63,861 nt of DNA. Origin: Antribacter soli. GTDB lineage: Bacteria > Actinomycetota > Actinomycetes > Actinomycetales > Cellulomonadaceae. The notes under the pieces are model-generated. The model did not search any database, was not told the origin of the DNA, and was given only the letters and a program-made list of their open reading frames with translations. Position 1 is the first letter of the stretch, and each line of letters begins with the position of its first letter. The translations under genes and the position numbers were made by a program. The DNA lies in contig NZ_JAKGSG010000023.1 in assembly GCF_021568775.1 (NCBI RefSeq), forward strand, positions 1-63,861. Direction: 5' to 3'. Shown here piece by piece: positions 49,471 through 59,284 of this stretch.

Positions 49471-49501
49471 GGCGTCGGCACCCTTCGGGGTGCGTGACGC
49501 C
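49471..49501 (+). promoter_or_regulatory. Expression-platform hairpin after the FMN riboswitch
   Basis: GCACCC-TTCG-GGGTGC (49478-49493) is extended by GGCGTC (49471-49476) with GACGCC (49496-49501). It begins two bases after P1, so it can act as an intrinsic terminator or compete with P1. No T-run follows, so Rho-dependent or translational control is also possible. Confidence 0.6.
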
Positions 49502-49590
49502 GTTGCGTCGTGTGCGCGGCCGGGCCATTCGTGGACCCGGCTCGCATGACGTCGTCGACCCCCGGAGCACCGACGCTCGGGGAGGACGGC

Positions 49591-50787
49591 ATGACCCAGG
49601 CACGGCCCCTGGAGGAAAGCGCCCGCAGCCGCATTCTTGCGGCCGCGATGCGTCGCGCCCTCGTGCTCGCCGCGCAGGGTCCGCCCCACGGCCCGAACCC
49701 CCGCGTGGGCTGCGTGATCCTGGCCCCGGACGGCTCGGTCGTCGCCGAGGGCTTCCACCGCGGTGCCGGCACCCTGCACGCGGAGGCCGCGGCTCTTGCG
49801 AACGCCCGCGACGTGGACCTTCGCGGCACGACGGCGGTCGTCACCCTGGAGCCGTGCGCTCACCACGGCCGCACCCCGCCGTGCGCGGACGCGCTCCTCG
49901 AGGCCGGCGTCGCGGAGGTGCACGTCGCTGTCGTCGACCCGAACCCCACGGCCGCGGGCGGGGCGGCTCGCCTGCGCGACGCCGGGGTCCGCGTCGAGAC
50001 CGGCCTCCTCGCCGACGCGGGGGAGGAGCTGCTCCGTCCGTGGCTGCACGCCGTCCGTACGGGCCGCCCGTACGTGACGCTCAAGCTCGCGACGAGCCTC
50101 GACGGGCGCGTCGCAGCCCCCGACGGCACGAGCCGCTGGATCACCGGTCCGCAGGCGCGGGCCCATGCGCACACCGTGCGCGCGCAGGTCGACGCGATCG
50201 CCGTCGGCACGGGGACGGCCCTCGCGGACGACCCCAGCTTGACGGCCCGGGTCCCCGAGGTGGCAGAGGGGCACGACGGCGGAGACGCACACCAGCCGCT
50301 CCGGGTCGTCGTCGGCCACCGTGCGCTGCCCGACGACGCCCGCCTGCGCGGCCCCGGCGGCGAGCTGCTGCACCTGGCCACGCACGACCCCGCGGAGGTG
50401 CTCGCCGCTCTCGCGGCCCGCGACGTGCGGCACCTGCTCGTCGAGGGCGGTCCGGTGCTGGCCACGGCGTTCCTCACGGCCGGGCTGGTCGACGAGCTCC
50501 ACGCGTACGTCGCGCCCGTGCTGCTGGGTGCGGGCGCGACCGCCGTCGGCGATCTCGGCATCACGACCATCGGCGACGCAGCACGGTTCGAGACGCACGA
50601 GGTCCGCCGGCTGGGCGACGACGTGCTGGTGGTCGCCAGGGCAGCACGCAGGGCGGCTGCCGACGGCACGACGGCGGACGGTGCGGCGGACAATGCGGCG
50701 GACAGTGCGGCCCACGCACCTGCGACACGACGGACGAACGAACCCGACGGGATGCCGCACGCGCACCCGACCAAGGAGGATCACTGA
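49591..50787 (+). CDS. ribD: Riboflavin biosynthesis deaminase/reductase
   Basis: 398 residues. Deaminase half: PNPRVGCVI, zinc site AGTLHAEAAAL and TLEPCAHHGRTPPCADALL. Reductase half from about 155: YVTLKLATSLDGRVAAPDGTSRWITGPQARAHAH and HLLVEGGPVLATAFL. ATG 49591 is chosen for its GGGGAGG site; in-frame starts at 49510 (GTG) and 49546 (ATG) would sit nearer the riboswitch. The C-terminus has an unusual AADNAADSAAHA repeat tail. Stop overlaps the ribE ATG by one base. Confidence 0.96.
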   Translation: MTQARPLEESARSRILAAAMRRALVLAAQGPPHGPNPRVGCVILAPDGSVVAEGFHRGAGTLHAEAAALANARDVDLRGTTAVVTLEPCAHHGRTPPCADALLEAGVAEVHVAVVDPNPTAAGGAARLRDAGVRVETGLLADAGEELLRPWLHAVRTGRPYVTLKLATSLDGRVAAPDGTSRWITGPQARAHAHTVRAQVDAIAVGTGTALADDPSLTARVPEVAEGHDGGDAHQPLRVVVGHRALPDDARLRGPGGELLHLATHDPAEVLAALAARDVRHLLVEGGPVLATAFLTAGLVDELHAYVAPVLLGAGATAVGDLGITTIGDAARFETHEVRRLGDDVLVVARAARRAAADGTTADGAADNAADSAAHAPATRRTNEPDGMPHAHPTKEDH

Positions 50788-51419
50788 TGTTCACGGGAAT
50801 CGTGGAGGAGCTCGGCACGGTCCGGGCGATCGACTTCCCCGACGCCGATGCCGACGGTGCCGACGCCGTCCTGACGGTCGCGGGCCCGCTCGCGACGTCG
50901 GACGCCCGGGCGGGAGACTCGATCGCCGTCGACGGCGTGTGCCTCACGGTGACGACCGTCGCGGACGGCGCGTTCACCGCGGAGGTCATGCCGGAGACGC
51001 TGCGTCGCACCACGCTCGGCGGTCTTGCGGCCGGTGACTGGGTCAACCTCGAGCGGGCCCTGCCTGTCCACGGCCGCCTCGGCGGGCACGTTGTGCAGGG
51101 GCATGTCGACGGCGTCGCGACGCTCGTGCGCCGCACGCCCGGACCGCGCTGGGACGACCTCGATTTCGCCGCACCCGCCGCGCTGACGCGGTATGTCGCG
51201 GAGAAGGGCTCGATCGCGCTGAGCGGCGTCTCGCTCACCGTGACGTGGGTCGCGGACGAGGGTTTCGGCGTCTCGCTCATCCCGACGACGCTCGCCGCGA
51301 CGACCCTCGGCGGCCTCGCGCCGGGCGGAGCCGTCAATGTCGAGGTCGACGTGCTCGCGAAGTACGTGGAGCGGCTGCTGGCGACGAGCAAGGTCGAGAC
51401 GACGGAGGCCCGGTCGTGA
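50787..51419 (+). CDS. ribE: Riboflavin synthase alpha chain
   Basis: 210 residues, dismutates two lumazines to riboflavin. Start MFTGIVEELGTV is invariant. Two barrel repeats: DSIAVDGVCLTVTTVADGAFTAEVMPETLRRTTLG and SIALSGVSLTVTWVADEGFGVSLIPTTLAATTLG, plus [21 protein letters not shown] upstream inside the ribD end. GTG of ribBA overlaps the stop. Confidence 0.97.
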   Translation: MFTGIVEELGTVRAIDFPDADADGADAVLTVAGPLATSDARAGDSIAVDGVCLTVTTVADGAFTAEVMPETLRRTTLGGLAAGDWVNLERALPVHGRLGGHVVQGHVDGVATLVRRTPGPRWDDLDFAAPAALTRYVAEKGSIALSGVSLTVTWVADEGFGVSLIPTTLAATTLGGLAPGGAVNVEVDVLAKYVERLLATSKVETTEARS

Positions 51420-52825
51420 CGCGCCCCGGCGAAGGCGCGGTGATGCTGGCCGGCGGAGCCGCGGTCGTGAACGGCGGGTTCGAGGCTCGCCTCGCGACCG
51501 TCCCCGAGGCCCTGCTGGAGCTCGCCGCGGGCCGTCCGGTCCTCGTCGCCGACGACGCCGGCCGCGAGGACGAGGTCGACGTGATCCTCGCCGCGAGCGC
51601 CGCGACGGCGGAGTGGGTGGCCTGGACGGTGCGGCACACGTCTGGCTACCTGTGCGCACCGTTGCCCGCGGCGCGGGCGGACGCGCTGGGGCTGCCCCTC
51701 ATGGTGGCGCGCAGCGAGGACCCGCGGGGGACGGCGTACACGGTGTCGGTGGACGCGGCGGTCGGAGTGACGACGGGCATCTCGGCGTCGGACCGGGCGC
51801 GGACGCTGCGGGTGCTGGCCGACCCGGCGTCGGGCCCGGAGGACCTGATCCGGCCGGGGCACGTGCTGCCGCTGCGGGCGGTGCCGGGGGGCGTCCTGGA
51901 GCGTCCGGGGCACACGGAGGCGGCGGTGGACCTGGTGCGCCTGGCGGGCCTGGGCGAGGTGGGCGCGATCGCGGAGCTGGTCCACGACGACGGCGAGATG
52001 GTCCGCCTCCCTGCGGCGCGCGCTCTGGCAGCACGCGAGGGCCTGGTCGTGCTGACGGTGGCGGAGCTCGTCGCCTGGCGTCGGGAGCATGACAACGCCG
52101 TCGGCGGGGCAGGGCAGGGCGGAGAGCCTGCGCTGGAGGGCATGGGGGACGAAGGCCCGGTCGCCCGGGTGCAGAGGGTCGCCGAGGCGGCGCTTCCGAC
52201 GGCGTACGGGGACTTCCGTGCGATCGCGTACCGCGACCTGCGCACCGGGGCCGAGCATCTGGCTCTGGTGCCCCAGGGACCGGCGTCGGATCTGTGGGCC
52301 GACCGGACGAGCACCATGGTGCGGGTGCACTCGGAGTGCCTGACGGGCGATGCCTTCGGCTCCCTGCGGTGCGACTGCGGTCCGCAGCTCCAGGCCTCGC
52401 TCGCGGCCGTGGCGCAGGACGGCGGCGCGGTGGTGTACCTCCGGGGGCACGAGGGCCGGGGGATCGGGCTGGCGGCGAAGATCGCGGCGTACACCCTGCA
52501 GGACGCGGGCCTGGACACGGTCGAGGCGAACGTGGAGCTGGGGCTGCCGGTGGACGCCCGGGAGTACGGCGCCGCCGCGGCGATCCTGGCGGACCTCGGG
52601 ATCGACCGGGTGACGCTCCTGACGAACAACCCGGCGAAGGTGAGCGGGCTGCGGGAGGCGGCGACGGACGTCGTCGGCGCCGTGCCGCTGCAGGTGGGGT
52701 ACGGGGTGCACAACCACCGGTACCTGGAGACGAAGCGGACGGTCCTGGGGCACTCCCTGAGCCTTGAGAAGTGGCCTGGCGAAGGCACGAAGAACGACGG
52801 CATCTACGAGGAGGCACGAGCATGA
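51416..52825 (+). CDS. ribBA: Bifunctional DHBP synthase / GTP cyclohydrolase II
   Basis: 469 residues. RibB half: [23 protein letters not shown] (the acidic loop usually reads RENEGD; R, E and final D are kept), [31 protein letters not shown] and GHTEAAVDL. RibA half from about 255: [22 protein letters not shown] (zinc Cys), [16 protein letters not shown] and LLTNNPAKV. Starts GTG 51416 with a four-base overlap; ATG 51443 is an alternative. Confidence 0.96.
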   Translation: MTRPGEGAVMLAGGAAVVNGGFEARLATVPEALLELAAGRPVLVADDAGREDEVDVILAASAATAEWVAWTVRHTSGYLCAPLPAARADALGLPLMVARSEDPRGTAYTVSVDAAVGVTTGISASDRARTLRVLADPASGPEDLIRPGHVLPLRAVPGGVLERPGHTEAAVDLVRLAGLGEVGAIAELVHDDGEMVRLPAARALAAREGLVVLTVAELVAWRREHDNAVGGAGQGGEPALEGMGDEGPVARVQRVAEAALPTAYGDFRAIAYRDLRTGAEHLALVPQGPASDLWADRTSTMVRVHSECLTGDAFGSLRCDCGPQLQASLAAVAQDGGAVVYLRGHEGRGIGLAAKIAAYTLQDAGLDTVEANVELGLPVDAREYGAAAAILADLGIDRVTLLTNNPAKVSGLREAATDVVGAVPLQVGYGVHNHRYLETKRTVLGHSLSLEKWPGEGTKNDGIYEEARA

Positions 52826-53292
52826 GCGGGGCAGGCGCACCGGACATCACGGTGGACGGGACGGGGCTGCGCGTGACGGTGGTCGCGGCGAGCTGGCACG
52901 AGCAGGTCATGGACGGTCTGCTGGCCGGGGCGCGGCGGGCGCTGGCGGATTCCGGGGCGCAGTGGACGGAGGTGCGGGTGCCGGGTTCGTTCGAGCTGCC
53001 GGTCGCCGCGGCCCGGGCGGTCACCGCGGGGGCCGACGCCGTCGTGGCGCTGGGCGTGGTGATCCGCGGCGGGACGCCGCACTTCGACTATGTCTGCTCG
53101 GCTGCGACGACCGGTCTGACGGACGTGAGCGTCCGTACCGGTGTCCCCGTCGGGTTCGGGGTGCTGACGTGCGACGACGAGCAGCAGGCCCTCGACCGGG
53201 CCGGGCTCGAGGGCTCGCACGAGGACAAGGGCGCGGAGGCGGTGCAGGCCGCCGTCGCGACGGCGGTCGCCCTGCGGGAGGCCGGGCTGTGA
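52822..53292 (+). CDS. ribH: 6,7-dimethyl-8-ribityllumazine synthase
   Basis: 156 residues. [63 protein letters not shown] (catalytic His in GGTPHFDYV) and [20 protein letters not shown]. Forms icosahedral shells in the family. ATG overlaps the ribBA stop by four bases; last gene of the operon. Confidence 0.97.
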   Translation: MSGAGAPDITVDGTGLRVTVVAASWHEQVMDGLLAGARRALADSGAQWTEVRVPGSFELPVAAARAVTAGADAVVALGVVIRGGTPHFDYVCSAATTGLTDVSVRTGVPVGFGVLTCDDEQQALDRAGLEGSHEDKGAEAVQAAVATAVALREAGL

Positions 53293-53410
53293 CCGACGGC
53301 GCGGCGGACAGCGCAGGCGTTACAGCAGGCGCCACAGCCCGCGCCACAGCGGTGGCCCGCCCGTGAGTGCTCGCACAGCGGACACCGGCCGCGCCCGCAG
53401 CGTGCCCGAC

Positions 53411-53416
53411 TACCCT
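53411..53416 (+). promoter_or_regulatory. Leaderless -10 box of hisE
   Basis: TACCCT ends six bases before GTG 53423, so hisE-hisG has its own start and is not simply the tail of the riboflavin operon. Confidence 0.55.
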
Positions 53417-53422
53417 GGTGGG

Positions 53423-53686
53423 GTGAAGACCTTCGACTCCCTGTTCGCCGAGCTGTCCGAGAAGGCCGCGACCCGTCCCGAGGGTTCGGGCACGGTGGCG
53501 CAGCTGGACGCGGGGGTCCATGCGATCGGGAAGAAGGTCGTCGAGGAGGCCGCCGAGGTGTGGATGGCCGCCGAGTACCAGAGCGACACGGACACAGCCG
53601 AGGAGATCTCCCAGCTCCTCTACCACCTGCAGGTCCTGATGCTGGCGAAGGGCCTGGCCCTCGAGGACGTGTACAAGCATCTGTGA
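53423..53686 (+). CDS. hisE: Phosphoribosyl-ATP pyrophosphatase
   Basis: 87 residues, the standard length. [61 protein letters not shown] (MazG-like helices with the metal-binding E-E-x-x-E and D). Second step of histidine synthesis. Leaderless GTG. hisG follows after 92 bases with its own GAAGGAGG. Confidence 0.97.
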   Translation: MKTFDSLFAELSEKAATRPEGSGTVAQLDAGVHAIGKKVVEEAAEVWMAAEYQSDTDTAEEISQLLYHLQVLMLAKGLALEDVYKHL

Positions 53687-53778
53687 GCGCCGGTGCCGTC
53701 CCCGCCCGTGAGGGCGGGGCGGGCACGCTGAGCGCGCTCCGCCGATCGCGTACACCCATCCCGAAGGAGGCACCCAGA

Positions 53779-54627
53779 GTGCTGCGAATCGCCGTCCCCA
53801 ACAAGGGCTCTCTGTCGGAGCCCGCCTCCGCGATGCTCCGTGAGGCGGGCTACCGCCAGCGTCGCGACACCCGCGAGCTCGTGCTCGCCGACCCCGAGAA
53901 CGACGCCGAGTTCTTCTTCCTGCGCCCGCGTGACGTGGCCGTCTACGTCGGCACAGGCACGGTCGACGTGGGCATCACCGGCCGTGACCTGATGCTCGAC
54001 TCCGGCGCCGCCGCCATGGAGCACCTCTCCCTCGGCTTCGCGCGCTCCACGTTCCGGTTCGCGGCGCCCACCGGCAGCGTCACCGAGGTGGGACAGATCG
54101 CCGGGCTGCGCGTCGCGTCGTCGTACACCACGCTCGTGGCCGAGCACCTTGCGAAGCAGGGCGTCGAGCCCGCCGCCATCGTGCACCTCGACGGGGCCGT
54201 GGAGTCGTCCGTGCAGCTCGGCGTCGCCGACGTCATCGCGGACGTGGTGGAGACCGGAACGACGCTGCGTGCGGCGGGCCTGGAGGTGTTCGGCGACCCG
54301 ATCCTGCGGTCCGAGGCCGTGCTGATCCGCCGCGGGGACGCGGAGCCGCCGGCCGGCCTGGAGATCCTGACCCGCCGCCTGCAGGGCGTGAAGACCGCGC
54401 GCGAGTACGTGCTCATGGACTACGACGTGCCCGTGGCGCTGGTGGACGCGGCCGTCGCCGTGACGCCCGGGCTCGAGTCCCCGACGGTCTCGCCGCTGCA
54501 CGACAGGGAGTGGGCGGCCGTGCGCGTCATGGTGCCGCGCAGCCAGACCAACCGCGTCATGGACGCGCTGTACGACGTCGGCGCGCGGGCGATCATCGTG
54601 ACCTCCATCCACGCGTCACGGATCTGA
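53779..54627 (+). CDS. hisG: ATP phosphoribosyltransferase (long form)
   Basis: 282 residues, first histidine enzyme. [52 protein letters not shown], the PRPP loop [18 protein letters not shown] and the ACT-like regulatory C-terminus from about 212 ([45 protein letters not shown]), which binds histidine for feedback inhibition. GTG start. Confidence 0.97.
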   Translation: MLRIAVPNKGSLSEPASAMLREAGYRQRRDTRELVLADPENDAEFFFLRPRDVAVYVGTGTVDVGITGRDLMLDSGAAAMEHLSLGFARSTFRFAAPTGSVTEVGQIAGLRVASSYTTLVAEHLAKQGVEPAAIVHLDGAVESSVQLGVADVIADVVETGTTLRAAGLEVFGDPILRSEAVLIRRGDAEPPAGLEILTRRLQGVKTAREYVLMDYDVPVALVDAAVAVTPGLESPTVSPLHDREWAAVRVMVPRSQTNRVMDALYDVGARAIIVTSIHASRI

Positions 54628-54695
54628 GGACCTACGCTCCGAAGCAGCAGCGCTGACGCGGCAGACCAGCTGGCGTAGCAGACCAGGAGGGCGCG

Positions 54696-55184
54696 ATGAC
54701 CGGCCAGGCGGACCGCTCGGAGGTCCCGGCGGAGGACCTCACCCGCTTCCGGACGTTCCGCGGCCGCTGGGCCACGCCCATCGCCTACGGTCTCGCGCTG
54801 CTCCTCGCCGGCGGGTCCGCGTTCATCGCGCTGACGGCGCAGGGGCCCGGGTCCGCGAGCGCCGCGAACCGGGTGTCGATCATCGTGTTCGGCCTGCTGT
54901 GCGCAGTGATCGCGTGGCGGTTCGGCGCGGTCCGCGCCGTCCCGGACGTCGCAGGCCTGACGGTCGTCAACTATGTCCGACGCCGGAAGCTCGCCTGGGC
55001 GGAGATCGTCGCGGTCCGCTTCGGGTACGGCGACCCGTGGGTGCGCCTCGACCTGGCGGACGGTGACGTCCTGGCGGTGATGGGCATCCAGCGGGCCGAC
55101 GGGGAGCACGGCATGGAAGAGGCCCGGCGCCTCGCCCGGCTCGTGAAGGAGCTGGGCGAGGCGCCGGACCATGAGCTGAGCTAG
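54696..55184 (+). CDS. PH-domain membrane protein
   Basis: 162 residues with two membrane helices (about 28-48 and 60-77) and a C-terminal bacterial PH-like domain (AGLTVVNYVRRRKLAWAEIVAVRFGYGDPWVRLDLADGDVLAVMGIQRADG). Such genes regularly follow hisG in actinobacteria; function unknown. AGGAGG seven bases before ATG. Confidence 0.8.
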   Translation: MTGQADRSEVPAEDLTRFRTFRGRWATPIAYGLALLLAGGSAFIALTAQGPGSASAANRVSIIVFGLLCAVIAWRFGAVRAVPDVAGLTVVNYVRRRKLAWAEIVAVRFGYGDPWVRLDLADGDVLAVMGIQRADGEHGMEEARRLARLVKELGEAPDHELS

Positions 55185-55218
55185 AGGCTCAGAGGGCCGA
55201 GGCTCAGCGTGGCATGAC

Positions 55219-57108
55219 TCAGCGGTGGCGGGCCGTGCGGTCGGCCGAGCGGGCCTCCCAGTGCGCCGGGCCGCGGGCCGAGCGCGGACGCTCGCTGTCG
55301 CGGTACCCGCCGCGGTCACCGCGGTCGCCGCGGTCCCCACGAGGGGCACGGTCGGGGGCGCCGCCGTCGACGGCGATGCGCAGGGCGCGGCCGGAGACCC
55401 GGGCGCGGGACAGGCGGTCGAGCGTCGCGGCGTCGAGCGGGGCGCTGATGTCGACGAGGGAGAACGTGGCGAAGATGTCGATCTTGCCGACGTCGGACCC
55501 GTTCAGGCCGCCCTCGTTCGTCAGGGCGCCGACGATACCGCCGGGGTTGACGCCGTCCGTGTGGCCGACGCTGACCCGGTAGCGGGTGCCCGACGCGGGG
55601 CGGCGGATGCCACGTGCCTCACCGTCGCGCGGGGCGCGGTGGGGACGGTCGCCGTACTCGGGACGCTCGCCCCGGCCCGCGACGCGGGTCTCGCGGCGGG
55701 CGGTGGCGGCGCGGGCCTCGGCCCGCTCGCGCTCGTACTCCTCCTGCTCCTCGCGCAGGCGAGGGCCGTCGTCGCCGACGAACAGTGCGGCGAGGGCCGC
55801 GCCGATGCCGACGGCGTCCTCGACCGTGGGCTCCCCGTCGGTGGCGTGCTCCGCGAGGTAGGCGCGGACCATGTCGGCGTACAGGTCGAGACGGCCGGCC
55901 GAGCGGCGGGTCGCGACGGCGTCGAGCATGCGCGCGACCTTGTAGGCCGACACGTCGCGGGGGGAGGGGATCTCCACCTCTTCGAGCTGCACGCGGATGG
56001 TGCGCTCGATGGACTTGAGCTTGCCGCGCTCGTGCGGGGTGACGAAGGTCAGCGCCTCGCCGGTGCGGCCGGCACGGCCCGTACGGCCGATGCGGTGCAC
56101 GTAGGCCTCGGGCTCACCCGGGACGTCGAAGTTCACCACGAGGCCGATGCGCTCCACGTCGAGGCCGCGGGCGGCGACGTCGGTGGCGACGAGGACGTCG
56201 AGGGCGCCGGCACGGAGGCGCTCGACGATCTTCTCGCGGTCCTTCTGGGCGACGTCACCGGAGATGGTGGCGGCGGAGATGCCGCGCTCGAGCAGGGCGG
56301 AGCCGACCTCCTCGGCAGCGCCGCGGGTGCGGGTGAAGACGATCGCGGCGTCGGCGTCGGACGTCGCCAGGACGCGCGCGAGGGAGCCGACCTTGTGACG
56401 GAACGGCACGATGGCGTACGTCTGGCGCACCGACGTGACGGTGGAGGACTGGCGCGCGACGGCGATCTCGACCGGGTTCACCAGGTGGTGGTCTGCCACG
56501 CGGCGGATGGCCGGCGGCATCGTCGCGGAGAAGAGGGCGACCTGGCGGCGGGCCGGGGCCTTGCCGAAGATCTCCTCGACGTCCTCCGCGAAGCCCATGC
56601 GGAGCATCTCGTCGGCCTCGTCCAGGACGAGGAAGCGGATGTCGTCGAGGACCAGGGCGCCTCGCTCGATGTGGTCCTTGATGCGGCCGGGGGTGCCGAC
56701 CACGACCTGCACGCCCTCACGCAGGGCGCGCTGCTGCGGGATGTAGGGGGAGCCGCCGTAGACGGGCAGCACCCGGACGCCCGGCAGGTGCGAGGCGAAC
56801 GTCTCGATCGCCTCGGCGACCTGCATCGCGAGCTCGCGCGTCGGGGTCAGGACGAGCGCCTGCACCTGGCGCAGGCTCGGGTCGATCGCGGCGAGCAGCG
56901 GCAGGCCGAACGCGGCGGTCTTGCCGGTGCCGGTCTGCGCGACGCCGGTGATGTCACGCCCGCCGAGCAGGGCGGGGATCGCCTCCGCCTGGATGGCGGA
57001 CGGCGTCTCGAAGCCGAGGTCGGAGACCGCGGCCTGCAGCGGAGCCGGCAGGGCGAGGTCGGCGAAGGAGGTCGCGGGCACGACGGGGGCAGAGCTGATG
57101 CTGGACAT
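55219..57108 (-). CDS. DEAD-box ATP-dependent RNA helicase with DbpA-type RNA-binding domain
   Basis: 629 residues. Q motif FADLALPAPLQAAVSDLGFETPSAIQ, AQTGTGKT (I), PTRELAMQV (Ia), GTPGR (Ib), DEADEML (II), SATMP (III), VFTRTRGAAEEV (IV), VATDVAARGLDVERI (V) and YVHRIGRTGRAGRTG (VI). A DbpA RRM-like domain is at about 510-580, then an Arg/Asp/Gly tail (RGDRGDRGDRGG) typical of RNA chaperones. CsdA/DeaD-like ribosome-assembly or cold-adaptation role. A long leader of about 160 bases is likely. Confidence 0.95.
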   Translation of the reverse strand: MSSISSAPVVPATSFADLALPAPLQAAVSDLGFETPSAIQAEAIPALLGGRDITGVAQTGTGKTAAFGLPLLAAIDPSLRQVQALVLTPTRELAMQVAEAIETFASHLPGVRVLPVYGGSPYIPQQRALREGVQVVVGTPGRIKDHIERGALVLDDIRFLVLDEADEMLRMGFAEDVEEIFGKAPARRQVALFSATMPPAIRRVADHHLVNPVEIAVARQSSTVTSVRQTYAIVPFRHKVGSLARVLATSDADAAIVFTRTRGAAEEVGSALLERGISAATISGDVAQKDREKIVERLRAGALDVLVATDVAARGLDVERIGLVVNFDVPGEPEAYVHRIGRTGRAGRTGEALTFVTPHERGKLKSIERTIRVQLEEVEIPSPRDVSAYKVARMLDAVATRRSAGRLDLYADMVRAYLAEHATDGEPTVEDAVGIGAALAALFVGDDGPRLREEQEEYERERAEARAATARRETRVAGRGERPEYGDRPHRAPRDGEARGIRRPASGTRYRVSVGHTDGVNPGGIVGALTNEGGLNGSDVGKIDIFATFSLVDISAPLDAATLDRLSRARVSGRALRIAVDGGAPDRAPRGDRGDRGDRGGYRDSERPRSARGPAHWEARSADRTARHR

Positions 57109-57450
57109 GCGGTATGAACACCGTTCGTCGGAGGTGAGGGAGTCCGAGCGGGACGCCCGTCACGGACGCCGGCCTGGTCGACTCTCCCGAACACACCTGC
57201 CCCGCTGCTACTTGCTGCGGGCTTGTCTCGCACATACACGCGGGAAGACGACGAACTCCAAGGTGCGCCCATCCTACGGCCGCGAGCCCCCGTGGCCCAG
57301 CGGGTTCTTGCGTGATGTGCGGCACGCCGGGGATGGCGGTGTGCAGGTTCCGTGTGCAGGTAGGCACTTCGCCTGGCGCGCCGTGCGGATCTGCAAGGGG
57401 CGCGCCGTAATATGGCGCGCACGGAAGACGTCGGTCGTGAGGCGGTGTGC
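57109..57450. other. 342-base divergent promoter region
   Basis: Between the DEAD-box gene (leftward) and the phosphatidyltransferase gene (rightward). Leftward, TAGGAT around 57278-57283 is a candidate -10 giving a leader of about 160 bases. Rightward, TAATAT (57408-57413) is a candidate -10. Two direct GGCGCGCC copies (57375 and 57399) precede it. No gene seen. Confidence 0.5.
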
Positions 57451-58023
57451 GTGTCCACAGGGCAGGAGATCAGCTCCCGGGTCCTGACCGTGCCCAACGC
57501 GATCAGCCTGGTGCGCCTGGCGCTGGTGCCGGTGTTCGCCGTGCTCATCGTGGCGGGGCACGACGTGTGGGCGCTCGTGGTGCTCGCCGTGTCCGGCGCG
57601 ACGGACTGGCTCGACGGGGTGCTGGCGCGGAGCCTGAACCAGGTGAGCCGGCTGGGCCAGACGCTCGACCCGCTGGCCGACCGTCTGTTCATCTTCGTGA
57701 CGCTGCTCGGCCTGGCATGGCGCGAGGTGGTGCCGGTGTGGCTCGTGGCCGCGATCCTGGCGCGGGACCTGATGCTGGCCTTCCTGGTCCCCGTGCTGGC
57801 GCGGCACGGCTACGGCACCCTCTCGGTGAGCCTCGTGGGCAAGGCGGGGACCTTCGCCCTGCTGTACGCGTTCCCCCTGCTGCTCCTGGCGGAGATGCCG
57901 GGCTGGATCGGCGCCGTGGCGCACGTGGTGGGCTGGGCGTTCACCTGGTGGGGCGTGGGCCTGTACTGGCTGGCCGGCCTGCAGTACGTCGCCCAGACGC
58001 GGCGGCTGGCGGCCGCGGGGTGA
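57451..58023 (+). CDS. CDP-alcohol phosphatidyltransferase
   Basis: 190 residues, polytopic. Catalytic signature D-G-x2-A-R-x8-G-x3-D-x3-D is intact in DWLDGVLARSLNQVSRLGQTLDPLADRL. PgsA/cardiolipin-synthase-like. GTG 57451 is preferred: GTGAGG lies eight bases before it, while the earlier ATG 57412 overlaps the TAATAT -10. First gene of a unit with DUF881 and sbp, as in mycobacteria (pgsA2-Rv1823-Rv1824). Confidence 0.9.
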   Translation: MSTGQEISSRVLTVPNAISLVRLALVPVFAVLIVAGHDVWALVVLAVSGATDWLDGVLARSLNQVSRLGQTLDPLADRLFIFVTLLGLAWREVVPVWLVAAILARDLMLAFLVPVLARHGYGTLSVSLVGKAGTFALLYAFPLLLLAEMPGWIGAVAHVVGWAFTWWGVGLYWLAGLQYVAQTRRLAAAG

Positions 58024-58028
58024 CGGGC

Positions 58029-58955
58029 ATGAGCAGCGTGACGCCGCCGCGGCAGGGCCGTCCCGACGCCTCCATGACGCTCCTGATCGAGGCGATGGAG
58101 CGACCGCTCGACCCCGGGTACGCGCAGGCCGCGGCCCGGCGCGCGGCGGCCGGCGGGGCGGAGACCCGCGGCACCGCGAGCCTCGTCGTGATCCTGCTCG
58201 TCGGCGTCCTCCTCGGGGTCGTCACGGTCACCGCGGCCCGGCAGCTGCGAGCCCCGCAGTCCGACGTCGCCGAGGCCCGCGACCTGCTCGTGGAGCAGAT
58301 CACGGAGCGCAGCACCGCCGTCGACCAGCTGATGCGCCGCTCCGTCGTGCTCGGCCTGGAGATCGACGCCCTCCAGCAGGCGGAGGGCGTGCCCGAGGAG
58401 GTCCGCGAGGCGGCCCGGCTGGACCGCCTCGCGAACGGCGCGGTCCCCGTGACGGGTCCCGGCATGGTCGTCTCGCTGACCGACGGCGGCGGCGGGCTCG
58501 TCGACCCGGAGGACATCGACCCTGAGTCGCGGGTACGCGACTCGGACGTGCAGACCGTCGTGAACGCCCTGTGGGCCGCGGGCGCGGAGGCGATCGCCGT
58601 CAACGGGGAGCGCCTGACCGCGCTCTCCGCGATCCGCAACGCGGGCGACGCGATCCTCGTCGATCTGCAGCCCCTCAACGGGCCGACCTACAGCGTGGAA
58701 GCGATCGGCGACCGGGAAACCCTGCAGGTGGAGTTCGCCCGATCGGCGGCGCCTGCCTACCTGCAGATGCTGGGCGCCACGTTCGGCATCCAGCAGAGCA
58801 TCGTTCCGCAGAGCAGCATCACGCTCGACGGTGCGGGCTCGCAGACGCTGCGCATCGCGCGGGCGGTCCGGAGCACCGTCCCGAGTCCGAGCGCCGTGGC
58901 ACCAAGCCCACTGCTGAGCGCCATCACGCCGGCACCGGAGGAGAATCAGGGATGA
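58029..58955 (+). CDS. DUF881 family membrane-anchored protein
   Basis: 308 residues. One membrane helix at about 50-70 (LVVILLVGVLLGVVTVTA), then the extracytoplasmic DUF881 domain: VTGPGMVVSLTDGGGG, SDVQTVVNALWAAGAEAIAVNGERLTALSAIRNAGDAILV and PTYSVEAIGD. A flexible Pro/Ser tail ends the protein. Function unknown; conserved beside sbp and linked by position to cell-envelope/division genes. GTG 58020, overlapping the previous stop, is an alternative start. Confidence 0.88.
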   Translation: MSSVTPPRQGRPDASMTLLIEAMERPLDPGYAQAAARRAAAGGAETRGTASLVVILLVGVLLGVVTVTAARQLRAPQSDVAEARDLLVEQITERSTAVDQLMRRSVVLGLEIDALQQAEGVPEEVREAARLDRLANGAVPVTGPGMVVSLTDGGGGLVDPEDIDPESRVRDSDVQTVVNALWAAGAEAIAVNGERLTALSAIRNAGDAILVDLQPLNGPTYSVEAIGDRETLQVEFARSAAPAYLQMLGATFGIQQSIVPQSSITLDGAGSQTLRIARAVRSTVPSPSAVAPSPLLSAITPAPEENQG

Positions 58956-59284
58956 TCGCAGTCGTCGGCCTCGTCATCGGGGTGGTCGCAGGGCTGGTGC
59001 TGCAGCCGACCGTGCCGGTGGTGCTGCAGCCCTACCTGCCGATCGCGGTGGTCGCCGCGCTCGACGCCCTCTTCGGTGGCTTGCGCGCCATGCTCGACGG
59101 CTTGTTCGACGACAAGGTGTTCCTCGTGTCGTTCCTGTCGAACGTGATCGTCGCCGGTTTCATCGTGTTCCTCGGCGACCAGCTCGGTGTCGGCAGCCAG
59201 CTCTCCACCGCCGTCGTGGTCGTGCTCGGCATCCGCATCTTCTCCAACGTGGCGTCGATCCGCCGCCACATCTTCAAGGCGTGA
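58952..59284 (+). CDS. sbp: Small basic protein Sbp (DUF1290)
   Basis: 110 residues, three membrane helices: VVGLVIGVVAGLVLQPTVPVVLQPYLPIAVVAALDALFGGLRAMLDG then FLSNVIVAGFIVFLGDQLGVGSQLSTAVVVVLGIRIFSNVASIRRHIF, the full DUF1290 pattern. Function unknown. ATG overlaps the DUF881 stop. In related genomes a second DUF881 gene, gcvH and an FHA gene follow; none is here. Confidence 0.9.
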   Translation: MIAVVGLVIGVVAGLVLQPTVPVVLQPYLPIAVVAALDALFGGLRAMLDGLFDDKVFLVSFLSNVIVAGFIVFLGDQLGVGSQLSTAVVVVLGIRIFSNVASIRRHIFKA

